A stretch of 64,000 nt of DNA from Sphingobacterium sp. PCS056. GTDB lineage: Bacteria; Bacteroidota; Bacteroidia; Sphingobacteriales; Sphingobacteriaceae. The stretch lies in NCBI RefSeq assembly GCF_023273895.1, contig NZ_CP096883.1, forward strand, positions 4,836,001 to 4,900,000, written 5' to 3'. The translations under genes and the position numbers were made by a program. The notes beneath the pieces were generated by a model. The model did not search any database, was not told the DNA's origin, and was given only the letters and a program-made list of their open reading frames with translations. Below, one piece after another: positions 62,243 through 64,000 of this stretch; within the stretch, counting starts at the first letter, position 1, and every line of letters starts with the position of its first letter.

Positions 62243-63361
62243 ATGATGCATACGTTTCAACACTTATTTAGACAATACGACTGGCATGATATTAAGGGAA
62301 AAATATACCATAAAACAAGTGAGGATGTCAAAAAAAGTCTTCGGAAGCAAAAAAGAAATCTGGACGATTTTCTGGCCTTGATATCTCCTGCTGCGACTTC
62401 CGAATTGGAGGAAATGGCAAGACTGGCACAACAGGTCACACAGCGCAGATTTGGTAAAACAATCCAATTATATGCACCGTTATATCTGAGTAATGAATGT
62501 CAAAATATCTGTACGTATTGTGGATTTAGTATGGACAATAAAATCAAACGAAAAACGCTTTCCAATGGCGAATTAATGTTAGAAGCGATGGCACTAAAGT
62601 CGATGGGGGTTAATCATGTATTACTCGTGAGCGGAGAAGCAAATAAAACTGTCGAGATCAGCTATTTCAGGAATGCAATTCAGTTATTGAAGCCTTATTT
62701 TGCACAGATATCCATTGAAGTACAGCCTTTATTATTAGAGGAATATCGGATTTTACAGAAAGAGGGTGTCCATTCTGTACTTGTCTATCAAGAAACCTAT
62801 CATCAAGAGGTCTATAAAACCTATCATCCAAAAGGTAAGAAATCCAACTTTGAATATCGTTTGGATACCCCAGATCGTATCGGTCAAGCAGATATTCATA
62901 AAATCGGTTTGGGAGTACTTTTAGGTCTTGAGGATTGGCGCGTGGATAGTTTTTTTAATGCCTTACATATTGACTATCTAGAGAAGCAATATTGGCGTAC
63001 AAAATATTCGGTTTCATTTCCACGACTACGTCCTGCTGAAGGGGTATCAACGCCTAACTTTATCATGGAAGATCGGGATTTGCTTCAATTAATATGCGCA
63101 TATCGTCTATGGAATGAAAATCTTGAAATTTCCATATCAACACGTGAGCGTGAAAAATTTAGGGATCATATCATTCCTATCGGTGTGACGAGCATGAGTG
63201 CGGCTTCCAAAACAAATCCTGGGGGCTATGTTGTCGATCCGCAATCGCTAGAACAATTTGAAATCAGCGATGAGCGAAGCATGGAAACGATCCAAAGTAT
63301 CATTAGGAAAGCCGGTTATGATCCTGTTATGAAAGATTGGGACATAAGCTACTCGGGATAA
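62243..63361 (+). CDS. thiH: 2-iminoacetate synthase ThiH
   Basis: The 372-residue radical-SAM enzyme cleaves tyrosine to dehydroglycine for ThiG. The iron-sulfur motif is C86-x3-C90-x2-C93 (CQNICTYC), followed by GFSMDN. Conserved later parts are SGEANKTV, VYQETYHQEVYKTYHP and TSMSAASKTNPGGY. The start at ATG 62243 is followed at once by a second ATG (62246). ThiH, rather than the oxygen-dependent ThiO, suits low-oxygen growth. Confidence 0.94.
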   Translation: MMHTFQHLFRQYDWHDIKGKIYHKTSEDVKKSLRKQKRNLDDFLALISPAATSELEEMARLAQQVTQRRFGKTIQLYAPLYLSNECQNICTYCGFSMDNKIKRKTLSNGELMLEAMALKSMGVNHVLLVSGEANKTVEISYFRNAIQLLKPYFAQISIEVQPLLLEEYRILQKEGVHSVLVYQETYHQEVYKTYHPKGKKSNFEYRLDTPDRIGQADIHKIGLGVLLGLEDWRVDSFFNALHIDYLEKQYWRTKYSVSFPRLRPAEGVSTPNFIMEDRDLLQLICAYRLWNENLEISISTREREKFRDHIIPIGVTSMSAASKTNPGGYVVDPQSLEQFEISDERSMETIQSIIRKAGYDPVMKDWDISYSG

Positions 63362-63381
63362 CAATTTAAATTCTCTATTAT

Positions 63382-64000
63382 ATGAAACAGCATAGTCCTT
63401 TTGATCGATACTCCCGCCAAATTTTTATTAATGAAATCGGTATCGAGGGGCAACAAAAAATCATGGAGGCAAAAGTATTGGTCATTGGTGCAGGTGGATT
63501 GGGTTCACCCGTACTTCAATATCTTGCGGCGGCTGGTATTGGAAATATAGGGATTGTTGATTTTGATCATGTCGAAATCCATAATCTCAATAGACAAGTT
63601 ATTCACACCGAAAAAAGCATACATGTAGACAAAGTAAAAAGTGCGTCTGCTTATATTGAAGAACTAAATTCTTCCATCAAGGTGACCGGATTAATGACAA
63701 AAATTAGTACTGACAATGTAGATGGTATCATTGCGGCATATGATGTTGTGGTCGATGGTTCAGATAATTTTAACACTAGATATCTTGTCAATGATGCTTG
63801 CTCACGTACTCAAAAGGCATTAGTTTATGGAAGTATCTTTGCTTTTGAAGGGCAAATGGCGGTTTTTAATTATAAAGGTAGTAAGCAACTTCGAGATTTA
63901 TTTCCTGAGCCTCCGCATCCGGAAGATATACCAACTTGTGACCAATACGGCGTATTAGGTCCGCTTCCAGGTATTATTGGTAGTATGATGGCTATGCAGG
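63382..64000 (+). CDS. thiF: ThiF/MoeB-family adenylyltransferase (N-terminal part)
   Basis: The frame begins at ATG 63382, 20 bases after thiH, and runs off the window with 206 residues visible. The E1-like ATP site VLVIGAGGLGSP (about 33-44), VDFDHVEIHNLNRQVIH and the later DGSDNFNTRYLVNDAC match ThiF/MoeB/HesA. In this operon it should adenylate the C-terminus of ThiS. The CxxC zinc ligands and any rhodanese domain are beyond the edge. Confidence 0.9.
   Translation, partial: MKQHSPFDRYSRQIFINEIGIEGQQKIMEAKVLVIGAGGLGSPVLQYLAAAGIGNIGIVDFDHVEIHNLNRQVIHTEKSIHVDKVKSASAYIEELNSSIKVTGLMTKISTDNVDGIIAAYDVVVDGSDNFNTRYLVNDACSRTQKALVYGSIFAFEGQMAVFNYKGSKQLRDLFPEPPHPEDIPTCDQYGVLGPLPGIIGSMMAMQ

Noticed and set aside
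1..64000. CRISPR array, insertion sequence, prophage or defence island
   Set aside because: No regularly spaced repeats, transposase, integrase, phage structural gene or known defence gene is seen.

Overview
The window looks like chromosomal DNA of a low-GC member of the Bacteroidota, most likely a Sphingobacteriaceae such as Sphingobacterium. This is inferred from gene content and signals, not from a database match. The supporting signs are a type III glutamine synthetase, a fused MurF-alanine racemase, an Omp85-type protein next to a TonB-dependent receptor, a DUF6249/ECF sigma cluster, almost no Shine-Dalgarno sequences, and several TAnnTTTG boxes (the Bacteroidota -7 element) ahead of genes. 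I see no insertion sequence, prophage, CRISPR array or replication origin.

Layout. 1-2650: the edge of an XRE regulator, a PfkB sugar kinase and an unusual protein made of homing-endonuclease-associated repeats. 2670-10300: a CzcCBA-type tripartite metal/RND efflux operon with its own two-component system; a near-identical 20-bp tandem repeat lies upstream of both the efflux operon and the regulator gene. 10381-18140: tRNA-Leu, a diheme cytochrome c, glutamine synthetase III, an S9 peptidase, a SIMPL protein and an ecotin. 18164-21060: an ABC transporter operon with an embedded GntR (YtrA-like) regulator and a palindrome at its start. 21227-29780: thiolase, acyl-CoA dehydrogenase, a FadB-like fusion and prpDCB (2-methylcitrate cycle), together the same functions as the mmg set of Bacillus. 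30458-37782: a beta-barrel protein, an unknown Cys/His protein, a small XRE regulator with two operator-like repeats, a sodium:solute symporter, a pair of related membrane proteins and an M1 peptidase. 37964-43879: an Omp85-like protein, a TonB receptor, a GNAT enzyme, a LURP-one-like protein and an ECF sigma module. 44128-56300: a SWIM-SNF2 helicase, a hydrolase, an AT-rich four-gene overlapping operon (DoxX-like, DUF2071, membrane methyltransferase, membrane protein), a HAD phosphatase, a degenerate LytS-like protein, DUF1801, DUF502, MurF-Alr and RecX. 56394-56568: tRNA-Gly and tRNA-Leu. 57188 to the end: NudK, then a TPP-riboswitch-controlled thiamine operon thiS-thiC-thiE-like-[thiD remnant]-thiE-thiG-thiH-thiF, cut by the window edge.

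How the parts work together. The efflux operon and its two-component system look like one autoregulated metal-response unit. The fatty-acid and propionate genes form one route from acyl-CoA to pyruvate and succinate. The thiamine operon makes and joins both halves of the cofactor, but its kinase gene thiD survives only as an N-terminal stub, so the HMP-P kinase step must be supplied from elsewhere in the genome or is missing.
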